From Janibacter hoylei PVAS-1 (GTDB lineage: Bacteria > Actinomycetota > Actinomycetes > Actinomycetales > Dermatophilaceae): a stretch of DNA of 64,000 nucleotides. Made by a program: the position numbers and the translations under genes. How positions within the stretch are numbered: position 1 is the first letter of the stretch; each line of letters opens with the position of its first letter. This document shows, piece after piece, positions 1 to 8,617 of this stretch. The DNA lies in NCBI RefSeq assembly GCF_000297495.1, contig NZ_ALWX01000019.1, forward strand, positions 1-64,000. The letters run 5' to 3'. Below the pieces are notes generated by a model. That model worked only from the letters and a program-made list of their open reading frames with translations, had not been told where the DNA came from and ran no database searches.

Positions 1-360
1 CAGGGACTCGGGGTAGAAGGCCAGACCGAGCGCTTCCGAAGTCCCTGTGTGCTTGGCAGTCTCAGTGTCGGAGACGTACTTGTCCACAGTGCGCTTCGGT
101 GCGTCTGCATAGGCACGTAGCCACGGGCGCGTGGACACCGGCTCGGCCCGCAACCCGGTCAGGTAGTCGGTCGTGCATGCCAGCGCGTTGGCGACGCGGT
201 CGAGGGCGCCGGCTTCCAAGCTCTGGCGGCCGTGCTCGACCATGGACACCACGCCGGCGGGGATGCCGGCGTGGTCGGCCAGGTCGGCTTGGCTCAGCCC
301 GTTGGCGTGGCGCAGCCGCTGGACACGCTGACCGATGTCGGCGGGGTTCGGGTTGATCAC
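1..360 (-). CDS. Xre-family helix-turn-helix repressor, partial
   Basis: Reading leftward from a GTG at 360 (AGGAG about 10 bases upstream) the frame is open to the window edge, so the C-terminus is missing. Residues about 7-65 form a Cro/C1-type HTH: a QRVQRLR first helix, then LSQADLADHAGIP and VVSMVEHGRQ, the usual helix-turn-helix pair. The region after residue 75 is charged and unassigned. Such regulators often pair with an ImmA/IrrE peptidase or control a mobile element; the downstream partner lies outside the window. A DNA-binding role is well supported; the target is unknown. Confidence 0.8.
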   Translation of the reverse strand, partial: MINPNPADIGQRVQRLRHANGLSQADLADHAGIPAGVVSMVEHGRQSLEAGALDRVANALACTTDYLTGLRAEPVSTRPWLRAYADAPKRTVDKYVSDTETAKHTGTSEALGLAFYPESL

Positions 361-400
361 GTGGTGCGTACTCCTTGGTGACGTACTGGCATGGTGGTGC

Positions 401-1009
401 TCACACCGCGCCTGCTGCCCCGATGCCGTCCTCATCGTCCTCGTCGAACATGGGCAGACCCTCATCGGTGGGCTGGAACCCGCCACCCGAGGGGGGCGCA
501 CCCTCCAGGTGGTACTCAGGACCCAGGACGAGCTCGCCGGGGTTCCCCTCTCGACGGTCGATGATTGGGGCGACGAAGAGGTCGTCGACCTGGTTGTCGG
601 CAGTAAGGGTGTAGGCCAGCACCCACGACTCCTGGGGCAGAAAGTTGTCGGTGTCGACGGAGAGGATCGCGTCACTACTGCTGAGGATGCGGAAGTGGTT
701 CTCTTCGTCCTTGTGGGCCGACAGCACCCGGTATCGACGATCGCACCCCCGGTCAAAGCTCTGCACCGTGCGGACGCCTCCGTCGCCTGTCAGAAGTCCC
801 AAGCCGACCCGACTGGTGGCGACGGTGACGGCCGCTTGCATCAGCGACCTCGCCAACCCAGATCGTGCCCGCTCTCCCTCCCGAAAAGCGGGATCCTGAT
901 CTAGGGCGGTCGTGATGTTGTGTCCCCGGGCGCTGAATTCATCGCGGATCCAGAAGGCCAGTCCGTCGAGACGGTTGCGCTCTTCAGGGGAGAGGTGTGA
1001 CATACCCAT
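401..1009 (-). CDS. Hypothetical protein next to the Xre repressor
   Basis: I do not recognise this protein of about 202 residues. It is acidic overall, with a Pro/Gly-rich acidic tail (MFDEDDEDG near the end), no signal peptide and no membrane segment. The start is uncertain: ATG at 1009 or 1003 look better than an upstream TTG at 1039, but none has a strong Shine-Dalgarno sequence. It lies 41 bases upstream of the Xre gene on the same strand and may be cotranscribed. Accessory or mobile-element origin is inferred from the neighbours only. Confidence 0.55.
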   Translation of the reverse strand: MGMSHLSPEERNRLDGLAFWIRDEFSARGHNITTALDQDPAFREGERARSGLARSLMQAAVTVATSRVGLGLLTGDGGVRTVQSFDRGCDRRYRVLSAHKDEENHFRILSSSDAILSVDTDNFLPQESWVLAYTLTADNQVDDLFVAPIIDRREGNPGELVLGPEYHLEGAPPSGGGFQPTDEGLPMFDEDDEDGIGAAGAV

Positions 1010-1151
1010 GAGGATATTCCGTCGGATGTCACAGCGCAAGCGTGGTGTCTCGCGCGTGCCTTGAACCCTTGGGTCCTCATGGACGAACGTGATCCACGTC
1101 GGTGCGGAAGCACCGTGTCAGACTCCTGCTCCTGGCGATCGTGGTGGTGTG

Positions 1152-1976
1152 ATGGAGCGGTTTGGACGTGAGGCGCTACGTCTGTGGAAGTTGAACACTC
1201 CGCAGGCTTTCGATGCCTTGCGCGACCCGGCCGCCTACTTCGCGCACATCGACGCTCACTACGTGGTCGTCCCCGAGCAGTTGGCGCGCGAAGACGCTGA
1301 TCGTCACGGCGATCGACGCGAGTTGCGGTTCTGGATCGAGCAGCGCAGCCAGTCGCTGATGGAGACGACGCCGCTGCCCCCTGTCGAGGACACCTTCCTC
1401 GACGACCTCGGTGACGAGGTCGTCGATCCCCGGCGGCGGTTCCTGCACGACGGCATGCCCCACCGGCCGCACCGGCTGTGAGAGCTGCTGGAGGATCTCA
1501 CCGTGCCTGCAGCGACCTTCCAGTACCACCTTCAGGCGTCGTACCAGACCCTCCCGCGGGCGGCTTGGGTCGAGCACGCTGGTCCGCGGCGTGACGTGTT
1601 CGCGCCTGAGGGTTCCGGCGATCGGGTCCGGGAGAGCAACGGCGGCCAGCCCGAGATCCGCTGCAGGCCCGAAGCGACCGTGCTCACCTTCCCGATGTCT
1701 GGCGTTGAGGACGCGTTCCAGGTCCTGGTACAGGCGACTGCCGGCGGGCGGGCATGGGCCAGCGGTGGCTTTATCGACCGTTCCGAGCGTGCCTTGGTGC
1801 TGCCCCCGTGGCGTGACGACGGGTCGGACCCCGACCCTGATGCGCTGGCCCTGATGGTGAGTGAGTGCGGCCAGCTGCAGCGGGGCACGGACTTCGTCGT
1901 GACAGATCACCGACCCCGCGTCGTGGACTTCCATACCGTCACCTGGATGGCCCACGCCTCGTCCCGGGAGCGAGCG
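1152..1976 (+). pseudogene. Degenerate hypothetical gene with in-frame TGA
   Basis: An ATG at 1152 opens a frame that begins MERFGREALRLWKLNTPQ and runs to a TGA at 1479-1481. The same frame then stays open, with protein-like composition (ELLEDLTVPAATFQYHLQAS), into the HAD segment that follows. Continuation in one frame across a single stop suggests one gene broken by a nonsense change, although two separate genes are possible. I recognise no domain. Long open frames on the opposite strand here are arginine-rich shadows. Confidence 0.45.
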
Positions 1977-2409
1977 GTCAAACCGTGGCTGCTACTCGAC
2001 GTCGATGGGGTGCTGCTGCCGTACGGCACCACGACAGACATGATCAGCACCAGTCTGTTGCGCGAACTGGATCTGCTCGCCCAGTCGTACGACTTGGCGT
2101 AGGCGACCTCGTGGGGCGCCAGCGCCAACACGCTCCTGCGCGAGACCGGACGTTCACCGTGGCCGGTCGTGCACGGCCTACCCCGCCTGGGAGGAGACCC
2201 CGACGGGTACGACACACCCCGGGTGGCCCCCGGTGTTGGACTTCGTCGGCGACCGGCCTTTCGCGTGGGTCGAGGACGAGCTGAGCCGTCACGACGCCGC
2301 GGCGCTGGCAGCCGACCACGAGTGCTTGCTGTTACGCCCGAACCCGCGACGTGGCCTTGATCGTGGCCATCTGGACGCCTTGCGGGCTTGGGTCTCGCCC
2401 GCACCGTGA
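1977..2409 (+). pseudogene. Broken HAD-like hydrolase
   Basis: The segment starts WLLLDVDGVLLPYG, the HAD motif I (DxDG) seen in small actinobacterial HAD proteins. It continues with ATSWGASANTLLRETG and, after a shift of one extra base near 2205-2214, with DRPFAWVEDELSRHD and LLLRPNPRRGLDRGH, which are the expected motif III/IV region (W-x-[DE]-[DE]) and the C-terminal GL segment. Two lesions are visible: a TAG at 2100-2102 and the frameshift. Without them the protein would be about 145 residues, typical of this family. The family assignment is firm; function is probably lost unless both lesions are sequence errors. Confidence 0.7.
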
Positions 2410-2465
2410 CGTGTCGACCAGCGATCGAGGGCGAGCGGTTGCCCTGGTTCGGGTTGCAGTGACGG

Positions 2466-2828
2466 TCACCCTTTCTCGTGTTCGAGTCGGGCGAGCATGT
2501 AGTCGGCGACGGTGGCGGCTTCGCGGACGACGAGCATCGCGAGATCTTCAGATACCCCTGATGGCAGGGTCCGTCCGTGGCCGGTGCCTTGGAGGTTGCG
2601 TAGCGCGTTGATCTGGTCGGCGATGTTCCAGGTGGACTGGTGGATCGCGCGGATCGCGTTGGCGCCTGGGACGTTCGGGTCGACCTGCTGGGGCAGGACA
2701 CCGAGGCGTTCGCGGGCGAGGTGCCACAGCTGGTTGTAGTCCATCTTCTCGTTGACCGGGAATCCCATCGTCGGGCGGGCCGGCAGGTTGCGGCTGGGGT
2801 CAGGAGACACGACGCTCACCGTGAGCAC
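2466..2828 (-). CDS. Small hypothetical protein at the end of the Tn7-like module
   Basis: A 120-residue protein (or 100 residues from an internal start at 2768, MGFPVNEKMDYNQLW). It overlaps the tniQ stop by 29 bases if the longer start is right. It is mostly helical in appearance, with conserved-looking NIADQINALRNLQGTGHGR and VADYMLARLEHEKG segments. I do not recognise the family. Its position directly after tniQ on the same strand suggests an accessory gene of the transposon. Confidence 0.55.
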   Translation of the reverse strand: MLTVSVVSPDPSRNLPARPTMGFPVNEKMDYNQLWHLARERLGVLPQQVDPNVPGANAIRAIHQSTWNIADQINALRNLQGTGHGRTLPSGVSEDLAMLVVREAATVADYMLARLEHEKG

Positions 2829-4246
2829 GGCCTAGTCTCGGGAGGGCGTCGACGGCGACCGTGGCGCTGAGCTGCAGGTGGTGCTGCCACCAGTCGCGCA
2901 GGAGCAGTCGGCCTTCGGGGTTCATGTCGTGGTCGAAGGCCAACAGCAGCCGAGGGGCCATCTGGGCGTGTGGTCCACCAGCCGGACGCCCGAGGGTGGC
3001 ATCCAGCCACACCCAAGCCGCTGCCAGCCTCCCGGCATCGGGCGTGTGTGCCGCAGCGGCCGGCAGTTCCTCGATGACGCCGTGGGGAGTCATCTTGACG
3101 TTGCGCAGCGCCTCGCGGCGCTCCGCTAGCGGCGGCAGCCCTTCGTCGAGGAGGAAGGCCAGGTGGGCCGCCAGGCGGCGGTAGGTGTCCACGTCTTCGG
3201 TGATGTGCTCGGCGAGCCGGGCCACCTGAGGGTTGATCGTGGCTGCGTGCAACGTGTGGATGTCGCGGATCGAGAGGTCGCTGTTCCGGGCCTGGGCGAC
3301 GAGTGTGGTCAGGGCGACTGCCTCTGCGGTGCGGATGGTGCGGGCCGCTTCGGGCAGCACGAGGGGGTCGTGGTTGCGGCGCATGGTCGTAGGGATGTGC
3401 CCGACGTGGATGCCGTGGTCCAGGATCAGGGAGAGCACGGCCTCGCACCCCGTGTGAGCGTCGGGCCATCGCGGCACCAGGTCCCTGGCGGGCAACCACG
3501 GGTCGCCCATGATGGCGATCTGGTCGGCGAGGTCACGGGCCGCGGCCTGTGTGGCGGAAGCGGCCCAGGTCAGCGCCAGGGTCGTCGCGCTGATGTACGG
3601 CGGCCTGGCAACGACCCGGCCCGGTTGCAGCCCCCAGCGCAGGAAATCCACCACGGCTCCACGCCAGAGAGTGGACTCTCCGGGTAGGAGTGGGGGCCAG
3701 TTGGTCCACAACGCGTGCTCGAGTCCGGCCATCAGAGATTCGAGTCGCGTCAGCCGGTCTCGAGCACGCTGGGACTCACCGGCTGAGCAGAGGGTGGCGA
3801 GCATCTCTCGGTGGACCGCCTCGATGTCGGGTCCCGGGTGGCTGGGGTGCGGGAAGTAGGCGTCGTGCAGGAAACAGCCGCAGTTGGGGCACAGCACGAC
3901 AATGTTCAGCCGCGCGGCGACGGTCGCGATCTGGCACTGGGGGCAAGTGGCGGGTTGACCGGCATACCGTCGGCCGGTGCGGGCTCGCTCCGGCGCCATC
4001 CCCGGGTAGGCGCCACGCAGGGTCGCTGGCCTCAGCTCGTCCACGGCGGTCGAGGTGAGTGCCGCGACGCGGTGCAGCAGGTCATCCGGGGGCTCTTCCC
4101 AGACCCGCGAGTGGACCTGCAGGCCGGTCAGCTCGCGGACGGTGGTGTGGTTCGCGCTGGCGGTGCGTGCCAGAAGGGGCCGCGATGTCCTCGCCGGGTC
4201 GCAGGTCTGGACGAGCGGGCAGCGGTGGCGGCGCTGGCTCGATCAT
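2800..4246 (-). CDS. tniQ: TniQ-family transposition protein (apparent +1 frameshift)
   Basis: TniQ proteins are the TnsD-like target-selection subunits. The ATG at 4246 overlaps the tniB stop (ATGA). The first frame reads LPARPDLRPGEDIA, the family's N-terminal P-x-PGE motif. Removing one base from the G4 run at 4176-4179 joins this to LLARTASANHTTVRELTG and the rest, giving about 481 residues. A zinc-finger follows: CPQC near residue 100 and CPNCGCFLH 18 residues later. The C-terminal half is helical and less conserved. The frameshift is probably a sequence error because the window has many similar ones, but real inactivation is not excluded. Confidence 0.75.
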
Positions 4247-5349
4247 GCCGAAGCTCCTGACCTTGGGGCAGCGGTAGCGGAAGGGTCACCGACCGGGGCG
4301 GTCGCTCGCCGCCGCGTGGCGTGAGCGTCCGCGTTTCGTCGTTCGGCTAGCGCGGCCAGCGTGACGCCGGCGAGGTGCTTCTCGGTGATGGCCCAGGTTC
4401 CGTCCTCGATGGCGGCGGTCGTGGCGTCGCGCAGCAGCTGGAGCAGGTCGCGGTGGTAGCCGGCGCTGCGTTCGAGCCAGATGTGTGGCAGTTCCTTCCA
4501 GATGTGGTCGGGCCGACCGGCCGGAAGGTAGGGCTGGGCGTGCTTCGCACACTCACGCAGGAACTGTTGGAAGGCCAGCCTGTCGGCCTTCGTGGTGCCC
4601 GAATAGGGCGCGACGGGGATCTCGTAGGCCCGCCCGGTCACCTGCGGGTCGTCCATGACCGGATGTGTGTGCAGATTCGCGCCGGCGAGGATGACGGTAG
4701 CCCCGAGCTCGCCGACAGCGGTGACCACGGCTTTGAGGTGGTCCAGCGCCTCGCGGCCCAGTTTCAGTGAGGTTTTCAGCAGGTGCAGGTCGTCTACGAT
4801 CAGCAGGCGGACACCGTGTCGTTCGAGGAGGTCGAGGTAGCGCACGCGTTTCTCGACACCGGGCGGGTAGCCCAAGGCCTGGACGATCTGCGCGTTGAAC
4901 TTCGCCACCGTCGTGCCGGCCGCCAGGGACAGGAAGAGGACGGGCACGTGGTCGACCTCGAGGTTCTCGACTCTGCGTCCGGTGATGGTGCGGGCGGTGG
5001 TCGCGGGACGGACATCCGGGTTGGTGTGCGGGGCGACCAGGCGTCGGTGCGCCTCGAAGGCGACTTGGTAGAGCATCGTGGACTTGCCCAGAACGTTGTC
5101 GCCGGTCACGATTGCCACGTCCTTGGTCCCGGTCAGCGACTGCGCGTTGCCCTCGATCAGGGCAGTCAGGCGCTGCCGGATGCCGCGGTCGCGGTCGGAG
5201 TCGAAGTAGCGGCCCGCCAGGAAGCGGCGCACCTCGCTCGCGCGGGCGCGTCGCTGGCCGGACATGCCGTGGGCCTCGCAGGTGGTGATCATCGGCGGTG
5301 GCCCGATCGGCGGAGTGAAGGCCAGGGAGTGAAGCAGGTCGGCCTTCAT
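4243..5349 (-). CDS. tniB: TniB/TnsC-type AAA+ transposition ATPase
   Basis: A 368-residue AAA+ ATPase that in Tn7-like and Tn5053-like systems links the target-selection protein to the transposase. The start ATG at 5349 overlaps the tniA stop (ATGA). Walker A is GDNVLGKST at residues about 83-91; Walker B is VRLLIVDDLHLL about 100 residues later, followed by the sensor region VILAGANLHTHPV. The C-terminus is the charged tail after HLAGVTLAALAERRNADAH. It overlaps tniQ by 4 bases, so translational coupling is likely. Confidence 0.85.
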   Translation of the reverse strand: MKADLLHSLAFTPPIGPPPMITTCEAHGMSGQRRARASEVRRFLAGRYFDSDRDRGIRQRLTALIEGNAQSLTGTKDVAIVTGDNVLGKSTMLYQVAFEAHRRLVAPHTNPDVRPATTARTITGRRVENLEVDHVPVLFLSLAAGTTVAKFNAQIVQALGYPPGVEKRVRYLDLLERHGVRLLIVDDLHLLKTSLKLGREALDHLKAVVTAVGELGATVILAGANLHTHPVMDDPQVTGRAYEIPVAPYSGTTKADRLAFQQFLRECAKHAQPYLPAGRPDHIWKELPHIWLERSAGYHRDLLQLLRDATTAAIEDGTWAITEKHLAGVTLAALAERRNADAHATRRRATAPVGDPSATAAPRSGASA

Positions 5350-7672
5350 TCTTGCTCCTCCAAGTTCGACCAGTCGGCGGCGTCGGTCTCCCAGGGCGCC
5401 CTGGTCGTCTTCGCCGGCGGTGCGGGGGCGCGACCGCGGGCGCGGCGCCCCGCCGGTCGATGGGGTGCGGCCGCCGGCGGCGGAGGCGGCCTCGCCGTGG
5501 TCGTGCTTGGACTGGCCCGAGCGCATGGCGGCGGCGGTGAGCATGTTGCCGTGCCAGTCCGCCAGGTCCGGGTCCCCCCCGCAACCGGTCGTACCCGTCA
5601 GCCGTGTTCAGGGTGGTCAGGACCTCTTCCTCGATGCTGTCGCGAGAGAGGTCTCGGTAGGCGCCGCGCTTCTTCATCAGGCCTTTCGCATGCCGCAACG
5701 TCAACCCGGTCATCGGTGCCCGCAACTCGTGCTCCCGGCGCCACGGCACCCGGATGATCCGGTCGGTGTCGGGGTGACGCAGCCAGTACGCCGAGACATC
5801 CCGAGGGTCGTAGTAGAACGGCGCCGCCTTCGCTCCGGCCCGGGCACGCTGATCACCGGTGTGCCCCGTTTGGTCAGGTGAGCGGAAGGTCCAGTCCCGC
5901 ACGTTGCGGAACTCATCCAGCTCTCGGCAGTCGTAGTACAAGTCGTCGAACTCGACGCCGTTGGCGCCGATCTGGCCCCACCGGATGGGCATCGCGTCGT
6001 AGATCAGGTCCGCACGCTGGAGCACGTGGATGCGCCCCTGGGCGGCCATCAGGCTGTCGTAGACGTCCAGTGGGGTCAGCCTCATCCGGGCATCCTCGGC
6101 AGTGATGCTCTTGTCGGCCAGCACCAGGCTGGAGTGCGGGCTGCGGTGATATGTCGTGGCGATCCACTCCCGGATGTGCCGCTCCAGTTCCCGCGGCGTC
6201 AGCGCCGGGGCACCGCCGTGGAAGACCGGCTGACCGGCCTTGTCCAAGGTGATACGCCCGACCTTCGAGCCCCGCTCGGATACGTTGTGGCCCTTGTACC
6301 CAGGCGCGGCCTGGAAACAGGCCTGCAGGGTCTCCCAGAAGCGCTCCATGACCGCGTTGTCGGTCGGGTGCGCACCACGGGAGAGCAGCAAGTTGATCCC
6401 GAACTGGCGACACAACGCCCGAAAATGGGTCCCGGTGAAAATGCTGCCCCGATCCGCTCGGATCGCATCCGGCAGTACACCGGGGATGCCGTGCTCACCG
6501 ACCAACGGCCGGCCCGCGAGCCCATCGATGCGTTCGGCTTCGGCCAGTGCATGCGGGAACAACCCGATGTGCTCCGGGACCCCGGCCCACCGCCAGTCAT
6601 CCACCCGGGCCGGATCCACCGCCAGGCTGTAGGGCCGCAGGATGTCGACCAGCAGCAGGCCAGCCTCGAACCCGGTCGGGCTGCGGGGGAAGACCCTCGT
6701 CCCCACGATCACCCGGCTGGCCAGGTCGATCGCCGTCATCACCTCCACGCTGACCGCGGACCCGGTGAACGGGTCGAAGCAAAAGTTGTCCGCGCGGGTG
6801 ACATCGATCGCCACCACCTGCCCCACACCGACCGTCGCGAACGACGAATACGAGGCAGTGGTCCGCAGCTTGTTCGTCTTGTGCGCCCGCGTCGTGCGTC
6901 CCAACGGCTTGACCACGTGCGCGATGTACCTGCGCAGCGTGTCCCGAGGCAGCTCCTCCATCACGAAGCCGTCCGCACTGAGCTTGGACAGGACCTGGCG
7001 GTAGATGTCCTTCTGCCGCTTTGCGGACTCCGTCCCGTCGAACCGGCCCACGACCCCCTTGCACACGTCCTTGATCTCCTCGTCCAACGAGTCGAACTGC
7101 GACCGGCCCTTCCGGCTGCGGCCATCGACCAGCTCGAACAGTCCCCCCGGTTCCCCGAAGTAGTCCCGGTGCCAGTTCCGGATGGCGTTGGCCGTCGGGG
7201 ACCCGATCCGACCTGGCCGCGTCGAGCGGCCTGCCTCACGGTCACGACGGGCCTGACGATCCTGATCGTCCTCGGCTGCCAGCTGCTCGACCATTGCCGC
7301 GAGCTTGCGAGCCAGCGAGATTCCGTCTGCCGGATCGAACGGCCAGAATGGCTCACCCTCGCGCGCCAAGGCACGATGTCCCCGCGCGAAGCCCGTCTCG
7401 ACGGTCAGGACGATCTCCTCGCGGTCGAGCGCCAACTGGCGCGCGGCCTCGCGGACGCTCTCGAACTTGTGCCGGAAGGGCCCCGCCACGGCGTCAACGC
7501 GGCCATCAAGCATCCCCACGGCCACCTCGAGGTCCTCGAACCGAATGTCGAGAACTTCGCCGTGGATGGTCTCGACGCGCACGCTCAGCGGGCGGACACC
7601 CACCACCAGCAGCGGGCGGCCATCTTCACCTTGGATGGTCGCGCCGTCGTGCAGCGCGACTCGCACGCTCAC
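5346..7672 (-). CDS. tniA: TniA/TnsB-type DDE transposase (two apparent +1 frameshifts)
   Basis: Mu/Tn7-like DDE integrase of about 774 residues once corrected. The GTG at 7672 overlaps the tnsA-like stop. The catalytic core is complete: D290 (VVAIDVTRAD), D407 (IRADRGS) and E443 (NAVMERFW), with exactly 35 residues between the last two. An N-terminal HTH region and a C-terminal beta-barrel (RWGQIGANGVEFDDLYYDC) flank it. After LNTADGYDRLRG the frame shifts in the C7 run at 5574-5580, giving DPDLADWHGNMLTAAAMRSG; a second extra base in the G5 run at 5424-5428 is needed to reach the natural end WETDAADWSNLEEQE. All catalytic residues lie upstream of both shifts. Confidence 0.8.
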
Positions 7673-8403
7673 GACCGTCCCGCCCAGACCACGGGAGTGT
7701 CTTCGCTCCACCGGTCGGCAAGGTCCAACTCGACGTCGCCCCGCCAAGCCAGGTGCCACAGTGTCGACAACAGATAGCCGCCCTCATCGGCTGCGGCGAT
7801 GTCCCCGAAGGTCGCGCCGGCGCCGTGGGTGATTTCGCGTAGGCGTGCCGTCGCGGCTGGCATCCACGGCTGCTGTCTGCGGGCCATCGACAGCCACCGC
7901 AGGTTGACCTCCTCCGCGCCAGAGAGTCCGGGAAAGACCCGGTGCCTCCACCCGCGGGTGGTGCACGCCTTAGCAGTCTTCTCGACCTTCCAGTTGAAGT
8001 CGATGTCCTGTAACTCGGCCGGGCGCGCATCCCACACCGTCACCGACCCGTCGACGCGCACGCTGAGCAGGTCGGGATAGTGCGACTTCTTCGGTGACCA
8101 CCGAAGGAGGAACGGTTGGGCCACCAGCCACGAGACGTCCAGGTCGCGGTCGAGCATCATCATCAACTGATGCTCCAGGCCCGACTCCAGTGTCAGATCG
8201 TCCCCGATTGTCATCGAGAAGGCATGCACCGGAACATTCCGCGAGTACGTCGAGGAGCGAACCTTGCGGACCGACCCCAGCTGCCGCACATCTGGAGGTC
8301 CAGCACCCCAGTCCCAGCCAGAGACGACCTGTCCTTCCACAGCGAAGGACCACTCCGGGTCCGAAGATTGAGTTTCCGGCACCGCAACATCTACAGTGGA
8401 CAC
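7669..8403 (-). CDS. TnsA-like heteromeric transposase endonuclease subunit
   Basis: About 244 residues. The GTG at 8403 is chosen over one at 8421 because AGGAGG lies 7 bases upstream of it. TnsA cuts the non-transferred strand so that Tn7-like elements move by cut-and-paste. The fold's acidic residues are visible: E77 in LESGLEHQL and D111 in HYPDLLSV. The usual QxK third motif is replaced by D125-A-R127 (VWDARPAE); I believe related actinobacterial proteins vary here, but activity cannot be inferred. The stop overlaps the tniA GTG. Confidence 0.75.
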   Translation of the reverse strand: MSTVDVAVPETQSSDPEWSFAVEGQVVSGWDWGAGPPDVRQLGSVRKVRSSTYSRNVPVHAFSMTIGDDLTLESGLEHQLMMMLDRDLDVSWLVAQPFLLRWSPKKSHYPDLLSVRVDGSVTVWDARPAELQDIDFNWKVEKTAKACTTRGWRHRVFPGLSGAEEVNLRWLSMARRQQPWMPAATARLREITHGAGATFGDIAAADEGGYLLSTLWHLAWRGDVELDLADRWSEDTPVVWAGRS

Positions 8404-8617
8404 AACGACTCCTCCTGCCACCCAGCCAAGGGATCAGGTAGTTGTTCACGAGGGCGTCCCGGGCCAACGGGACGCCCTCGAACTTTGTCTGCACAGCGAC
8501 ACTACCGAACGCTGGCGCTCCATTACCACGCCGTAGGCAAAACTCCTAACGACACGCCGCAATTGCCCGTAAACAATGTACAGAGCCGCTTGTACAAACT
8601 AGGCCCCCTCTCTACAA
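8404..8617. repeat. Probable right end of the Tn7-like element: non-coding DNA with hairpin and short repeats
   Basis: No gene is seen between the tnsA-like start and the dnaB stop. The stretch is AT-richer than its surroundings. It holds a perfect 11-bp stem (8450-8460 with 8469-8479, 8-base loop) and, nearer dnaB, two TGTACA palindromes 8 bases apart (about 8578-8598). Related GTA-purine-CAA-like words recur near 8533, 8569 and 8595. Repeated binding sites of this kind are typical of TnsB-family ends, but I could not match a terminal inverted repeat or a 5-bp target duplication. Confidence 0.45.

Larger units (their letters stand above)
2466..8617 (-). mobile_element. Tn7-like (TnsA/TniA/TniB/TniQ) transposition module, ends not fully defined
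   Basis: Four genes in the order tnsA-like, tniA, tniB, tniQ run leftward, each overlapping the next by 4 bases (GTGA or ATGA), followed by a small hypothetical gene. This is the core machinery of Tn7-like elements: TnsA-like endonuclease, DDE transposase, AAA+ regulator and target-selection protein. The right side stops against the dnaB stop codon at 8618, with about 200 non-coding bases carrying short repeats. I could not find the left end; the broken genes at 1.1-2.4 kb may be cargo. No CRISPR-Cas genes are present in the window. Confidence 0.75.

Noticed and set aside
1176-1955. Minus-strand frame of 259 codons
   Set aside because: Antisense to the degenerate gene and HAD region; no recognisable motif, and the opposite strand has clear HAD motifs.
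6026-7777. Long open frame on the plus strand opposite tniA
   Set aside because: Arg/Pro/Gly-rich, no domain, exactly antisense to a gene with a complete DDE motif; a shadow of high-GC codon usage.
8450-8479. Intrinsic terminator for dnaB
   Set aside because: About 140 bases past the dnaB stop with no T-tract on the transcribed strand; more likely part of the transposon end.
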